Source: Pleurocapsa sp. MO_226.B13 (GTDB lineage Bacteria > Cyanobacteriota > Cyanobacteriia > Cyanobacteriales > Xenococcaceae). From it: a stretch of 50,051 nucleotides of DNA. This document shows, piece by piece, positions 18,286 through 27,122 of this stretch. The translations under genes were made by a program, and so were the position numbers. The notes beneath the pieces were generated by a model. That model searched no databases and was not told the DNA's origin. It saw only the letters and a program-made list of their open reading frames with translations. Location: contig JASJEI010000021.1 in assembly GCA_030064795.1 (NCBI GenBank), forward strand, positions 1-50,051. The letters are read 5' to 3'. The first letter of the stretch is position 1. Every line of letters begins with the position of its first letter.

Positions 18286-18549
18286 GCAGCTAGCTATTTT
18301 CAGGGGGCGGTGTCAACTGAACAATGGGTTTCATCCATGCAGTCGGTGAGAAATCCTTTGGGTCAGACTGTCTCTAGAAGTCTCAAATCTAAGCAATACC
18401 ACACTTCTTTACCAGGAGTACCTGATGGAGAATATGTAGTGATTCAATTTAACACCTCCTTCGAGCATAAGAAATCTGCTGTTGAGACTGTTACCCCGAT
18501 GAAGGATCCAGATGGGAAGTGGCGCGTATGTGGATACTACATTAAATAA
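18280..18549 (+). pseudogene. DUF4019 domain fragment lacking its N-terminus
   Basis: The frame EAASYFQGAVSTEQWVSSMQ then RNPLGQTVSRSLKSKQYH, LPGVPDGEYVVIQFNTSFEH and KWRVCGYYIK covers most of a DUF4019 domain, a small fold usually found in secreted or lipid-anchored proteins. Full members begin about 40-60 residues earlier with a signal peptide and a W-x-x-(A/S) segment; here that part has been replaced by the unrelated preceding fragment in another frame. No ribosome site precedes the GGGAGAAGC junction region's ATG-like start. The domain's own C-terminus and stop are intact. Confidence 0.65.
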
Positions 18550-18663
18550 CTATTTGTTACAGAGATGGCAAGAAGCCAACAATTTCCTTTTGTTTGAGCC
18601 AAGATTATAGTAAGAGAATAAATGTCAAATATCCTCAATCGATACAATAGGGAGGATTGAAAA

Positions 18664-18873
18664 ATGAGTGAAAAAAATTACATTTTAATTTCGGCAACTA
18701 TTTTTGCTTTAGTTGCACTCTTGCATTTTGTTAGACTTTTTACCCATTGGTCATTTCAAATTGGTGCTGTTACTGTTCCGCTCTGGGGGTCATGGCTTGG
18801 ACTTTTAATTGGAGCTACATTGAGCATCTGGGCGTTTCGTCTGTTATCTCAGTGGAAGATTACTCACCAGTAA
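18664..18873 (+). CDS. Small two-helix membrane protein
   Basis: The 69-residue protein has two hydrophobic helices (ILISATIFALVALLHFVRLF and PLWGSWLGLLIGATLSIWAF) and short polar ends. A strong ribosome site (GGGAGGA) lies eight bases before ATG 18664, which supports it as a real gene despite its size. I have no family name or function for it. It stands between the scar region and uvrC, with about 240 bp of spacer behind it in which I see no gene. Confidence 0.75.
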   Translation: MSEKNYILISATIFALVALLHFVRLFTHWSFQIGAVTVPLWGSWLGLLIGATLSIWAFRLLSQWKITHQ

Positions 18874-19113
18874 TTACGAGGGATAAACTGATAAAATTGC
18901 CCGATAATTGAATGGCTTTTACTGCTTGATGGAAACTTAATTTTTGATTTTTGTCCCCAAACACTTTTTGTAAACTAGTTTTGTTATTCGCTAATTCAAA
19001 GCTTTTCTCTGGGCGATCGCTCTACAAAATAACCAAGGATTATTCTGAGTTTTAGCTTGGTTTTTGAGTTAAAAGTTTTCTATCATCATTAGAAGGGCTG
19101 CTCTATTTAACCT

Positions 19114-20994
19114 ATGACTGCATCGATTGAAAACAAACCACTCTTAAAACAACCCGAACGCCTAGAAACCCGACTCAAGGAAATTCCCCCCGAACCTGGA
19201 GTCTATTTTATGCGGAGTGGCAATGGAGATATTTTATATATTGGCAAGTCCAAAAAACTACGCTCGCGCGTCCGTTCTTATTTTCGTGACTCTCAAAAAC
19301 TGAGCGATCGCATTGCGATGATGCTCCGTCAGGTGACAGAGATTGAGTTTATTGTCACCGACACCGACGCAGAAGCTTTGGCATTAGAAGCTAATTTAAT
19401 TAAAAAACACCAGCCTTACTACAATGTCTTGCTTAAGGATGATAAAAAATATCCTTATGTCTGCATTACTTGGTCGGAAGACTATCCCCGTATTTATATT
19501 ACCCGCAAACGCAGAGCAACTAATAAACGCGATCGCTATTATGGCCCCTATGTGGATACTCGTCTCTTACGCTACACCCTACATCTAATTAAGCGAGTCT
19601 TTCCCCTGCGCCAACGTCGCAAACCTCTATTTAAAGATCGTCCCTGTCTTAACTATGACATGGGTAGATGTCCTGGGGTGTGTCAATCTTTAATTACTCC
19701 CGAAGATTATAAAAAAATTGTCAATAAAGTAGCAATGGTCTTTCAGGGTAGGACTGATGAACTAGTAAAAGCGATCCAATCTCAGATGGAGAAGGCGGTA
19801 GAAAGATTAGATTTTGAAAAAGCTGCGAACTATCGCGACCAAATCAAAGCCTTGTCTAGTCTCAATGCCGATCAAAAAGTAGCTTTACCCGATGATACGG
19901 TATCTCGCGATGCGATCGCTTTAGCTGCGGATGAGAAACACTGTTGTATTCAATTATTCCAAATCCGTGCGGGTAAGTTAGTCGGACGTTTGGGTTTCTT
20001 TGCCGATGCTACATCTGGTACGCCAGGGGCGATTTTACAACGAGTATTAGAAGAACACTACTCCACTGTCGAACCAATCGAAATCCCTAGAGAAATTTTA
20101 GTACAGCACGAGCTACCCGAAGCAGAAATACTTACCCAATGGTTAAGCAAGCAAAAAGCCAAAAAGGTCACCATAGTTAATCCTCAAAGACAGATCAAAG
20201 CCGAACTAGTGGAAATGGTGGAACGCAACGCCAACTACGAACTAGAACGGACACAAAGAGTAAGCGATCGCAACGATCGGGCTTTACAAGATTTAACAAA
20301 TATCCTCGATCTACCTGAAGTACCTAAACGGATTGAAGGTTATGATATATCTCACGTTCAGGGTTCCAACGCCGTCGCCTCTCAGGTTGTCTTTGTCGAT
20401 GGGGTTCCCGCCAAACAACACTATCGCCATTACAAAATCAAAAATCCCGATGTTAAGATCGGACATTCTGATGACTTTGCCAGTATGGCAGAAGTTCTCG
20501 GTCGTCGTTTTCGCAAATATAGCAACCCTAGGGATACTTCTTATCTCCAAGGCGATGATTTTCCCGATCTGGTGATGATTGACGGTGGTAAAGGACAACT
20601 ATCTTCAGTGGTTAAGGTATTGCAAGATCTGAACTTACTAGATAAAGTCAAAGTAGTTAGTTTGGCAAAAAAACGCGAAGAAATCTTTTTACCAGGAGCA
20701 TCAACACCCCTAGACACAGATCCAGAACAACCAGGGGTACAATTATTAAGAAGAGTAAGGGATGAGTCGCACCGTTTTGCAGTCAGCTTCCATCGTCAAC
20801 AAAGACTCAAAAATAGCAGGCGATCGCGTTTGTCAGAAATTCCAGGTTTGGGCTTTCACCGCCAAAAACAACTCCTGGCTCACTTTCATTCTCTTGACTA
20901 TATTCGCGAAGCCAACGTCAATGAGTTAACTAAAGTACCTGGTATTGGTGAAGCTCTAGCTAGAGAGATTTACAACTACTTTCATCCCCATTAA
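19114..20994 (+). CDS. uvrC: Excinuclease ABC subunit C
   Basis: The 626-residue protein has the complete UvrC layout: GIY-YIG nuclease at residues ~25-105 ([20 protein letters not shown]), a four-cysteine segment ([14 protein letters not shown]), a UVR motif ([17 protein letters not shown]), the RNase H-like 5' nuclease ([20 protein letters not shown], then [12 protein letters not shown]) and tandem helix-hairpin-helix motifs (SEIPGLGF and [13 protein letters not shown]). UvrC cuts on both sides of bulky DNA lesions after UvrA/UvrB recognition. The gene looks intact and monocistronic. The start [20 protein letters not shown] is slightly longer than in some species, but no later ATG fits better. 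Confidence 0.97.
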   Translation: MTASIENKPLLKQPERLETRLKEIPPEPGVYFMRSGNGDILYIGKSKKLRSRVRSYFRDSQKLSDRIAMMLRQVTEIEFIVTDTDAEALALEANLIKKHQPYYNVLLKDDKKYPYVCITWSEDYPRIYITRKRRATNKRDRYYGPYVDTRLLRYTLHLIKRVFPLRQRRKPLFKDRPCLNYDMGRCPGVCQSLITPEDYKKIVNKVAMVFQGRTDELVKAIQSQMEKAVERLDFEKAANYRDQIKALSSLNADQKVALPDDTVSRDAIALAADEKHCCIQLFQIRAGKLVGRLGFFADATSGTPGAILQRVLEEHYSTVEPIEIPREILVQHELPEAEILTQWLSKQKAKKVTIVNPQRQIKAELVEMVERNANYELERTQRVSDRNDRALQDLTNILDLPEVPKRIEGYDISHVQGSNAVASQVVFVDGVPAKQHYRHYKIKNPDVKIGHSDDFASMAEVLGRRFRKYSNPRDTSYLQGDDFPDLVMIDGGKGQLSSVVKVLQDLNLLDKVKVVSLAKKREEIFLPGASTPLDTDPEQPGVQLLRRVRDESHRFAVSFHRQQRLKNSRRSRLSEIPGLGFHRQKQLLAHFHSLDYIREANVNELTKVPGIGEALAREIYNYFHPH

Positions 20995-21027
20995 TCGCGA
21001 TCGTAGTAGGTTAACTGACGATTAAAT

Positions 21028-21249
21028 CTAGCTTGCTCGATCTAATTTATCTTTAATTACCTTCTCGATTTCTTCTAAAGTCATATTTCCACTATATCGC
21101 GTTGCATTAGGATCGCGACGACTGATTAAAATTGCTAAAGCTTGGCTAAATTCCTCATCATCATTACGATGTTGAGAGATATATTGTTTTAGCTGAGTAT
21201 TATTCATTTGTTCGAGATTAGACAAATTCCCATTCTCCATCAGAGTCAA
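21028..21249 (-). CDS. Small conserved cyanobacterial protein (DUF6887-like)
   Basis: The 73-residue protein reads MNNTQLKQYISQHRNDDEEF, then SQALAILISRRDPNATRYSG. The N-terminal LKQYISxHRNDxExFxxAL pattern occurs in many short cyanobacterial proteins, which I associate with DUF6887; the label is from memory and not firm. Translation may start at M1 (21249), M4 or M15 (21207), where MNNTQLKQYI is the usual family start. It converges with uvrC, 33 bp from its end. Function unknown. Confidence 0.65.
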   Translation of the reverse strand: MTLMENGNLSNLEQMNNTQLKQYISQHRNDDEEFSQALAILISRRDPNATRYSGNMTLEEIEKVIKDKLDRAS

Positions 21250-21343
21250 TTCTCATGAGGTCAATTCAGATCGAAAGATCGAAAAGCAACAACAGAAGTT
21301 ATTATACGAAATCCGATTGCCAAAAAGTACCAAAAAATCGGTC

Positions 21344-21463
21344 GTAGAGACGTGTCTTGGTGAGCGTTCCCTTGCCCCCATTCGGGGATAAACGTCTTAC
21401 GCCGATATGCGAAGCGGTATCCTTTAGGACGCGGGGTCTCACCGCAATATATTACGTCTCTAC
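21344..21463. repeat. Palindromic repeat element with GTAGAGACGT ends
   Basis: The 120-bp segment has exact 10-bp inverted ends, GTAGAGACGT (21344-21353) and ACGTCTCTAC (21454-21463). Inside is the 19-bp core GATATGCGAAGCGGTATCC (21404-21422), which recurs exactly at 25257-25275 in another element with different ends. It has no coding capacity, and I read it as a member of a REP/MITE-like cyanobacterial repeat family. Confidence 0.75.
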
Positions 21464-21513
21464 AGGGTTTAACGATTTAACCGATAAGTATTCTATGTAA
21501 ACAGGATTTGGTA

Positions 21514-21735
21514 TTAAAGACAAAAACTTGCTCTAACTAAAAGTGGTAGTCTTCGCTCATATAAATTGTTAGCAACTACCCTGATATTTCCATTTGTAGC
21601 ATCTAAAGCTGCGGAAATAGAACCATGTCTGATTCTGCGAGGTGACATTTTCTTAGAGATCCCAGCCTTCTTACAGATGCGGTCATCAACTTTAGTCGTC
21701 TCTCTAGCAATTAACCATTCAAGAAATGGCGATCG
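21514..21735 (-). pseudogene. C-terminal fragment of a tyrosine recombinase/integrase
   Basis: The minus-strand frame between stop codons at 21738 and 21514 reads FLEWLIARETTKVDDRICKK, then KMSPRRIRHGSISAALDATN and GNIRVVANNLYERRL. SPRRIRHGSISAALDATNGNI corresponds to the box II region of phage-type integrases (usually SPHRIRHSSITAALDATNG), with the conserved Arg and His present. The rest of the catalytic domain is missing: upstream is closed by a stop and the following part, which should carry the tyrosine nucleophile, has lost similarity. It is a relic of an integrated element, about 220 bp long, next to a palindromic repeat. Confidence 0.7.
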
Positions 21736-21825
21736 CTATGTAATTAATTTTGCGTAATTACTTATTTCTAGGTTCATGTTCCAGTATCCTTCAATTCTTG
21801 AGTATGCGTTTGCATTAGACTTATA

Positions 21826-22302
21826 TCAAGATAAAAAGGATTTATTTAGATGAATAAATACTTCTTCAGTTACCTCAGAGGTTTGTTCAATAAAACCAGC
21901 CGCTTTAAAACATTTGATACTCCTTAGATTGTCAACTTCAATGTATGCTTCAATTGCCTTAATATCAGCAATCTCATGGTTAAACTTCAATGTAGAAAGA
22001 ATTCGTCTACCGTAGCCACGACTCCATTTATTAGGATTAACTAGAAAACTAATAATTGCTGTTGCATTAGAGTAGGTTTCAAGATGTACTAAACCAACAG
22101 GAGTATTCTCTTCGTAAACTATATATGCCCTTTGTTCGTCAGAGGTGCGTACCCAATTTAACCATTTATTTAATGGTAACATGCCATCAAGTCTTCTTTT
22201 AATTTCAGGATTTTGAAACCAAGACTCTAGCAAAAACAGGTCAGATTTATCAACAGGAGTGAATGTAAAGGCAAGTTCAGTAATTTTATTCTGTTCTTTC
22301 AT
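21826..22302 (-). CDS. GNAT family N-acetyltransferase
   Basis: The 158-residue protein has the GNAT fold. FTPVDKSDLFLLESWFQNPE forms the first strand and helices. The acetyl-CoA site is in LVNPNKWSRGYGRRILSTLK (motif A, R-G-Y-G-R), and EAYIEVDNLRSIKCFKAAGF is the C-terminal motif B with the conserved Asn and Phe/Gly-Phe. Substrate cannot be told; relatives modify aminoglycosides, ribosomal proteins or small amines. It is a stand-alone gene with its own start (ATG 22302) and no close operon partner. Confidence 0.88.
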   Translation of the reverse strand: MKEQNKITELAFTFTPVDKSDLFLLESWFQNPEIKRRLDGMLPLNKWLNWVRTSDEQRAYIVYEENTPVGLVHLETYSNATAIISFLVNPNKWSRGYGRRILSTLKFNHEIADIKAIEAYIEVDNLRSIKCFKAAGFIEQTSEVTEEVFIHLNKSFLS

Positions 22303-22522
22303 TTTTTCTCAGTATAACTTTAGAAGTTTTGACATTGAACAACTACAAATTTAATTTCTCTTTTGTTACTTTTGATGAAATGGTATCAGAGATCGCTAAC
22401 AGGAAAAGAATAATTTCAAAGCTGCGATGCAAAGCACGATTATTTAACTAAAAATGAGTTAAGCTTTAGATGACTTTTGAAGTCGAAGTTTGCCACTTGT
22501 TTAAATATATATTGGTAGTTGA

Positions 22523-22774
22523 ATGGATTTTACACAACTTAACCGATTGCTAGCCAATTCTACCTATCGCGAACTGGGATTAAGAGCCAAAGAATATTTA
22601 CAATATCAAAACGCTGGTGGCGAAGAACAATATTTAGCAGAAGTGACGATGTATAACTGTATGGTTAGCTTTCTTAAGGATTTGGGTATGAAACCACAAC
22701 AAGCAGAAGAATATTGCGAACAACAAGATAATTTAACTGAATTGGCTTATTACATTAACTCGATCTTAGGTTAG
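22523..22774 (+). CDS. Small conserved cyanobacterial protein, function unknown
   Basis: The 83-residue soluble protein (MDFTQLNRLLANSTYRELGL, then EYLQYQNAGGEEQYLAEVTM and EEYCEQQDNLTELAYYINSI) is helical and acidic, with no signal peptide. I recognise the type as a small cyanobacterial protein but cannot name the family. It starts at ATG 22523 and converges with the next gene at a 43-bp gap. The clean composition and codon use suggest a real gene. Confidence 0.6.
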   Translation: MDFTQLNRLLANSTYRELGLRAKEYLQYQNAGGEEQYLAEVTMYNCMVSFLKDLGMKPQQAEEYCEQQDNLTELAYYINSILG

Positions 22775-22817
22775 GAAATATTGTCAAAATTATAGTTAGA
22801 TCGAGCAATTCTTAATA

Positions 22818-23240
22818 TTAGCTTACTTCTAAAAAATCAATCTTCCATTGTTTATTTTGTCGGATAATTTGAAACTTTAGCGGAATTTCTCGACCAGACT
22901 CTAAAATCAAAGTAACGTCAATTGTAGAACTATTTCCCGCTTCACTCATTTGAGGAATTGCTAATAAAGTCCGTTTATATTGTTTGAATTTTTTATTTTT
23001 AATCAGCTTCCTAAACTGGGGCTTAGAAATTATACTCTGAAAATTATCCGTAGTAGAACCATAAGCTTCATTTATTTTATCTTCAATAATTAGCTTAAAG
23101 AAATCACTAATTACCGCTGGTATTCCTTGAGTATTTCTCATGACAATGACCACAATCGATACCCAGACAAGAAGAGCAATTCCCGCGATCGCAACCAGAG
23201 CAATTAAAATATATTTACCATAAGACTGTAGAAATTCCAT
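22818..23240 (-). CDS. Membrane-anchored NTF2-like (DUF4864-type) protein
   Basis: The 140-residue protein has one N-terminal membrane helix (YILIALVAIAGIALLVWVSIVVIVM) and a small outer or periplasmic domain (FFKLIIEDKINEAYGSTTDN to RQNKQWKIDFLEVS). The domain has the cystatin/NTF2-like pattern of DUF4864 and DUF4878 proteins, with the final K-W-(K/R)-I-D strand typical of them. No enzyme motif is visible. It lies back-to-back with the channel-like gene at 23451, separated by about 210 bp that could hold divergent promoters. Confidence 0.65.
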   Translation of the reverse strand: MEFLQSYGKYILIALVAIAGIALLVWVSIVVIVMRNTQGIPAVISDFFKLIIEDKINEAYGSTTDNFQSIISKPQFRKLIKNKKFKQYKRTLLAIPQMSEAGNSSTIDVTLILESGREIPLKFQIIRQNKQWKIDFLEVS

Positions 23241-23450
23241 ATTACAAAGCTCGTAGTAATGGCTAAAGCCATCAATAGCAGTAAGTTTTTTAAAATTTTA
23301 TTTAACTAGAGCCACTTTGGACAAATTGTAGCTTAAAGCTTTTATTAAAATCTCCCTTAATTTTAGCCAGACGATGCCACAATCAAAGCTACTATAAAAT
23401 TTACTTACTAAATTTAAATTAGTAGATTAAACACAACAAATTTTAAAATT

Positions 23451-24545
23451 ATGCAACAATTATTTAATATCATTAATTTGATTCCTGGTTATTTAATATT
23501 TTTGGCAATTTTCTTGGTAATATTGCCTACTTTTGTGGCAATTTTATTGCGTTATGCTCTCTATCGACATCTAAAATATTTAGCCGTAAAAACCAAAAGA
23601 TTACTAGCGGGAACGAGTTTAGAATCTACTCCCAAAATAATTACCAAATTAGAACAAAGATTTGTCGCTATCGACCACAATTTAGAGCGAATCAATACTG
23701 CTTCGGCGATCGAGGGAGTATACAACCAAGAAAAATTTTATTTCTTAGGATTATCTTTAGGGTGCGAGTTTGTTGATAGTTTGTGTCGGATATTACCCAA
23801 TCTCTTACTTTCTTTTGGTTTGCTAGGAACATTTTTAGGAATTACTTTCAATTTAGCTAATTTAAGTCAAACTATTACTCAAATAGATATTACCGACGTG
23901 AGAAATCTAGTCGAAGAACTAGATCGCCCTTTGCAGGGAATGGGGATCGCTTTTACTACTAGTTTAGTCGCGATCGCCTGTAGTTCTTTGTTAACTGTTT
24001 TAAATTTACTTTGGAATACTAGTGTTATCAAATCTGGTTTACTTAGCAATTTAGAAGACTATATTGATAATATTTATCTACTCAAAATGCAGCCTGTTAG
24101 TTACCTCGAAGAAGCCATAGATAAATTTAGCGGTAACTTCGACCAAATGCTGCATAAACTAGGCGATACCATTGAAGAATCTATTAGTAAAGCTTTTAGT
24201 AAAATCGAAAAAAGTGCTAGTACCTTTGAACAAGCAGCTAACGTTTTAGATACTAGTGGTTTTCCTGAAAGACTGGCTGCTGCTACTAACGATCTGGCGA
24301 TCGCGCAAAATCAATTTTCTCAATCTTCTTTAGTATTACAAAAATCTACTAGTTCTTTTGAACACAATTTAGTTTCGATGCAAAAGCTAACCAGAAAGTT
24401 CTTAGAATTAAATCAACAAATCAATAAGCTAGAGCAACAATACAACGATTTAGTTAACCTCAATCAAGAAAAAAATGCGATCGAGCGATCGGGTTTAAAA
24501 GAAATACAACAAGAACTATCCAGACTAGTCAATAAAATACAATAA
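23451..24545 (+). CDS. MotA/TolQ/ExbB-like proton channel protein with coiled-coil tail, ZorA-like
   Basis: The 364-residue protein has an N-terminal helix (LIPGYLIFLAIFLVILPTFV, residues 10-35) and two more helices at ~112-135 and ~165-190. LPNLLLSFGLLGTFLGITFN and LQGMGIAFTTSLVAIACSSL are the signature of the TolQ/MotA/ExbB channel family. Residues ~215-364 form a long helical, probably coiled-coil tail (FEQAANVLDTSGFPERL to EIQQELSRLVNKIQ). That tail, in place of a compact cytoplasmic end, resembles ZorA of the Zorya defence systems and related orphan motors. No OmpA/MotB/ZorB-type partner follows; the next gene is a Uma2 protein 7 bp downstream. Whether it forms a proton-driven complex is unknown. 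Confidence 0.75.
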   Translation: MQQLFNIINLIPGYLIFLAIFLVILPTFVAILLRYALYRHLKYLAVKTKRLLAGTSLESTPKIITKLEQRFVAIDHNLERINTASAIEGVYNQEKFYFLGLSLGCEFVDSLCRILPNLLLSFGLLGTFLGITFNLANLSQTITQIDITDVRNLVEELDRPLQGMGIAFTTSLVAIACSSLLTVLNLLWNTSVIKSGLLSNLEDYIDNIYLLKMQPVSYLEEAIDKFSGNFDQMLHKLGDTIEESISKAFSKIEKSASTFEQAANVLDTSGFPERLAAATNDLAIAQNQFSQSSLVLQKSTSSFEHNLVSMQKLTRKFLELNQQINKLEQQYNDLVNLNQEKNAIERSGLKEIQQELSRLVNKIQ

Positions 24546-24551
24546 TTTATT

Positions 24552-25151
24552 ATGCTTATTTCAGCAAATTTACCCATAAATCCCGACCGATTTGCTCAAC
24601 AAGACCAAATATTAACTATTACTGGTGCAACTTGGACTGATTATCAGAAATTTGAGTCTCAAGAATATTTAGGATATCGAGTTTCTTATTTCAAGGGGGA
24701 AATAACTATTGTGTCCCCAGGGCGAAACCACGAACGAATTGCTGCGGTAATTAATCGCTTAATTATTGCTTATTGCGAAAAATATAATCTTCAAGATTTT
24801 CCTTTTGGACAAACAAGATTAAATGTCTGGGGACAGGCGGGAAAAGAGCCAGATCTTGCCTATGCTTTTAATTCTGATAAAGATTTGCCAGACTTGGCGG
24901 TTGAAGTTATTTTTAGTAGTGGCGATCTGGAAACTTTAAAATCGAGCTATAAAACTATTGGTATTGCCGAACTATGGGTTTGGAAGCACAACAAAATTAC
25001 CTTTTATTCCCTAGAACGAGACAATTATATTGAGATTGAATTGAGTAGAATACTTACTGGCATCGAATCAAAGTCTTTGGTTAAATATATCAATCGAGGA
25101 TTTACAGAAAGCCCCGCTGTAATTAAAAAAGACTTTTTGAAATTTATTTAG
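24552..25151 (+). CDS. Uma2 family (DUF820) putative endonuclease-fold protein
   Basis: The 199-residue protein has the Uma2 pattern: ATWTDYQKFESQEYLGYRVS, then ITIVSPGRNHERIAAVINRL, EPDLAYAF, DLAVEVIFSSGDL and AELWVWKHNKITFYSLE. The PD...E-V...K arrangement is that of the PD-(D/E)xK nuclease superfamily. These proteins are extremely numerous in cyanobacteria, and their substrates are unknown. It is separated by only 7 bp from the channel-like gene and probably cotranscribed. The gene appears intact from MLISANLPIN to DFLKFI. Confidence 0.88.
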   Translation: MLISANLPINPDRFAQQDQILTITGATWTDYQKFESQEYLGYRVSYFKGEITIVSPGRNHERIAAVINRLIIAYCEKYNLQDFPFGQTRLNVWGQAGKEPDLAYAFNSDKDLPDLAVEVIFSSGDLETLKSSYKTIGIAELWVWKHNKITFYSLERDNYIEIELSRILTGIESKSLVKYINRGFTESPAVIKKDFLKFI

Positions 25152-25231
25152 TGTTATTTAGTGCGATCGCTCGTCAATGATTAAACCAAAGATTATACCA
25201 ATTCAATTCATGTTTGCAACAGATAACAGTA

Positions 25232-25308
25232 GTAGGGGCGGTTCGCGATGCGGAGCGATATGCGAAGCGGTATCCGTGATAGAGTCCTTTAGGGCGAACC
25301 GCCCCTAC
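25232..25308. repeat. 77-bp palindromic repeat with GTAGGGGCG ends
   Basis: Exact 15-bp inverted ends GTAGGGGCGGTTCGC (25232-25246) and GCGAACCGCCCCTAC (25294-25308) enclose the core GATATGCGAAGCGGTATCC (25257-25275) shared with the element at 21344-21463. The end sequence GTAGGGGCG also heads the 28-bp palindrome inside the Uma2 gene at 30592-30619. Confidence 0.8.
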
Positions 25309-25335
25309 AAGATGTGTCTTCTAATACAAATTAAA

Positions 25336-26406
25336 TTAATTATTAATCGCGTTGATATCTTCAGTCATAACTTTCAAACGTACAATGCGATCGCCTTCCT
25401 CATCTAAAGGTACTTCAATAATGTCGTTGGTCAAAGATTCCAAACAGGTTAAAAGCGATCGCAAGTTAGGATTAGATGCCCCCGTTTCCACATAGAGGCG
25501 ATCGGCAACATTACTCATTCGTTTCCAAGTAGTATAGAGTTTGCCTACAGTTTGCTCTAGAGTAGTAGCCTGTTTAACTAGATCCGCAGCGGTGTTAATA
25601 CAATCGAGTCTGAGAGCCTCTTCTAACGCCATTTCCATATCCACTGGCTTATCTCTTAGGGTTTGTACTTGAGCAGCAGCATCGAGATATTTAGCCAGGT
25701 TTTTTGCCTCGGTGGTCATCATTTTGACCGTATCGATGTCGGGACTTTCGGCAATTTCTTTTTTAATTTCTACCAAGTGGGAGTCGGGTAACTTCTCCAT
25801 TTCCCGCACCAGAGGGGCGAGGTGACGAGCGGGTAACGAGCCTTCGGTTGCCTTTTCCTTAACCTCATCGGGCAATAATTCCGAACTCATCGCCGTCCAT
25901 TCATCGGAGAGTTGTTTGACTTCTCGGCGAGTGATGCGATCGCCTTTTTGGGCAGCCTCGCTAACTAACTGTTGAATTTCGGGGGCAGAATTAGCAGTTT
26001 CTACAAACGCTCGCTTGCTGAAATTATTAATGCTATTTGGATCTAACGTCCCATCCGCCAGGAGAGTATCGGCACTGTTTGCCAGTTGAATCAAAGCATA
26101 AGCCTGAGATTTAGTAATCTCGCGATCTTTAAGCCAGTTGAGAAAACCTGCCCCTCTGCCTTCACCGCCTTTCTTTTCCCGATCGCGAATCGAACGCAAT
26201 ACCCGTCCCCGCCAAATATCTGTTTGCAAGTCAAAGCGATCGCAAATCTTCCAAATTGTATCTAGTTGCTCGCGGAAATCCGATTCTCGAATCTCCTCAT
26301 CTTCAGGATCGGGCAGATCGAAGTTAAAATCTGCGGGAATCTCCAAAGCAGCAACAATTTCTTCTGGAGAAACTCCATTTCCATTAACTAGGTCAACTTC
26401 ACTCAT
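25336..26406 (-). CDS. Conserved cyanobacterial protein of unknown function
   Basis: The product from ATG 26406 has 356 residues and is acidic and helical, without a signal peptide or membrane helix (a TTG nine bases earlier is a weaker start). It has an acidic N-terminus (FNFDLPDPEDEEIRESDFRE), a central stretch FLNWLKDREITKSQAYALIQ that resembles a ParB/KorB-like helix-turn-helix (resistance to host killing, or DNA-partition style), and a helical tail ending RIVRLKVMTEDINAINN. I recognise it only as a widespread cyanobacterial type. A DNA-binding role is a guess from the KSQAYALI motif. Its 3' end lies 28 bp from the palindromic repeat. Confidence 0.65.
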   Translation of the reverse strand: MSEVDLVNGNGVSPEEIVAALEIPADFNFDLPDPEDEEIRESDFREQLDTIWKICDRFDLQTDIWRGRVLRSIRDREKKGGEGRGAGFLNWLKDREITKSQAYALIQLANSADTLLADGTLDPNSINNFSKRAFVETANSAPEIQQLVSEAAQKGDRITRREVKQLSDEWTAMSSELLPDEVKEKATEGSLPARHLAPLVREMEKLPDSHLVEIKKEIAESPDIDTVKMMTTEAKNLAKYLDAAAQVQTLRDKPVDMEMALEEALRLDCINTAADLVKQATTLEQTVGKLYTTWKRMSNVADRLYVETGASNPNLRSLLTCLESLTNDIIEVPLDEEGDRIVRLKVMTEDINAINN

Positions 26407-26415
26407 GCGGGGCAA

Positions 26416-27122
26416 AATATAACAGTAACAAGCAGGTTAACACAGATCGCCATAGCTTCAATTATGCAATCTGTACCTAAGATATTAAATAACAAAATCA
26501 ACAGAAGTAGAAACAACTTTACCCCAGTAGATCTTTAAACTTCTAAAAGAACTAGATAAATTATGAATTAAACTTTTTGTCAATCTGTACATATACTTAG
26601 TCAATAAGTAAATATGTAGATTTGTAAATTTACGCTTTTTTGGTTTTCAAATAAATTGCTGGAACTATTGCCAAGATTAGTCGATCGAATTTGTCCTAAA
26701 GCATTACTGGTAAAATTGACAACAAAATCCCATTATAAGGCTATTTGTTGTTGAGGTAATCAACATTTTAAAACGACTCCAGACCATTGGCAAACTCGTT
26801 ACCTATTCTCATTAATATTATTGATATTTCTTTACTTAATATTTATTTTCAAATTCCACAACTATCCATTGAATTAATGGTTTTAACAGTCACTGTAGTT
26901 TACAAGCTACAGTTTAACGTACTACTTGAATTGCGATCGCGATTCCATAACGAATAACCATAAAATCTAAAACCAAACGAATAAATTCAATTGGGTTACT
27001 GCCAGATTCTAATATTTTTTTACCTTCTTCTGTTTCGAGAAAACCAATCGGATCTACTCTAAAGATATTTTATAAAGTAGGAGGTATTCTGGTGGATATA
27101 AGTTTTAAGACTTTAGACAGAT
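26416..27122. other. AT-rich spacer with decayed coding traces
   Basis: No intact gene is seen in this 700-bp stretch. At 26914-27070 the minus strand holds a stop-to-stop frame (FRVDPIGFLETEEGKKILES to YGIAIAIQVVR) that reads like the C-terminal 50 residues of some protein without a start; I cannot name it. The rest is AT-rich, and the interval should contain the promoters for the divergent genes at 26406 and 27123. Confidence 0.4.

Noticed and set aside
21566..21757. Plus-strand 63-residue frame
   Set aside because: Its opposite strand encodes the recognisable integrase fragment, and the plus frame matches no family.
23451..25151. Zorya defence system
   Set aside because: Only a ZorA-like channel is present; ZorB, ZorC/D or an ATPase partner is absent, so a system call is not justified.
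25177..25407. Plus-strand frame across 25232-25308
   Set aside because: It reads through the palindromic repeat and the end of the minus-strand gene; no family similarity.
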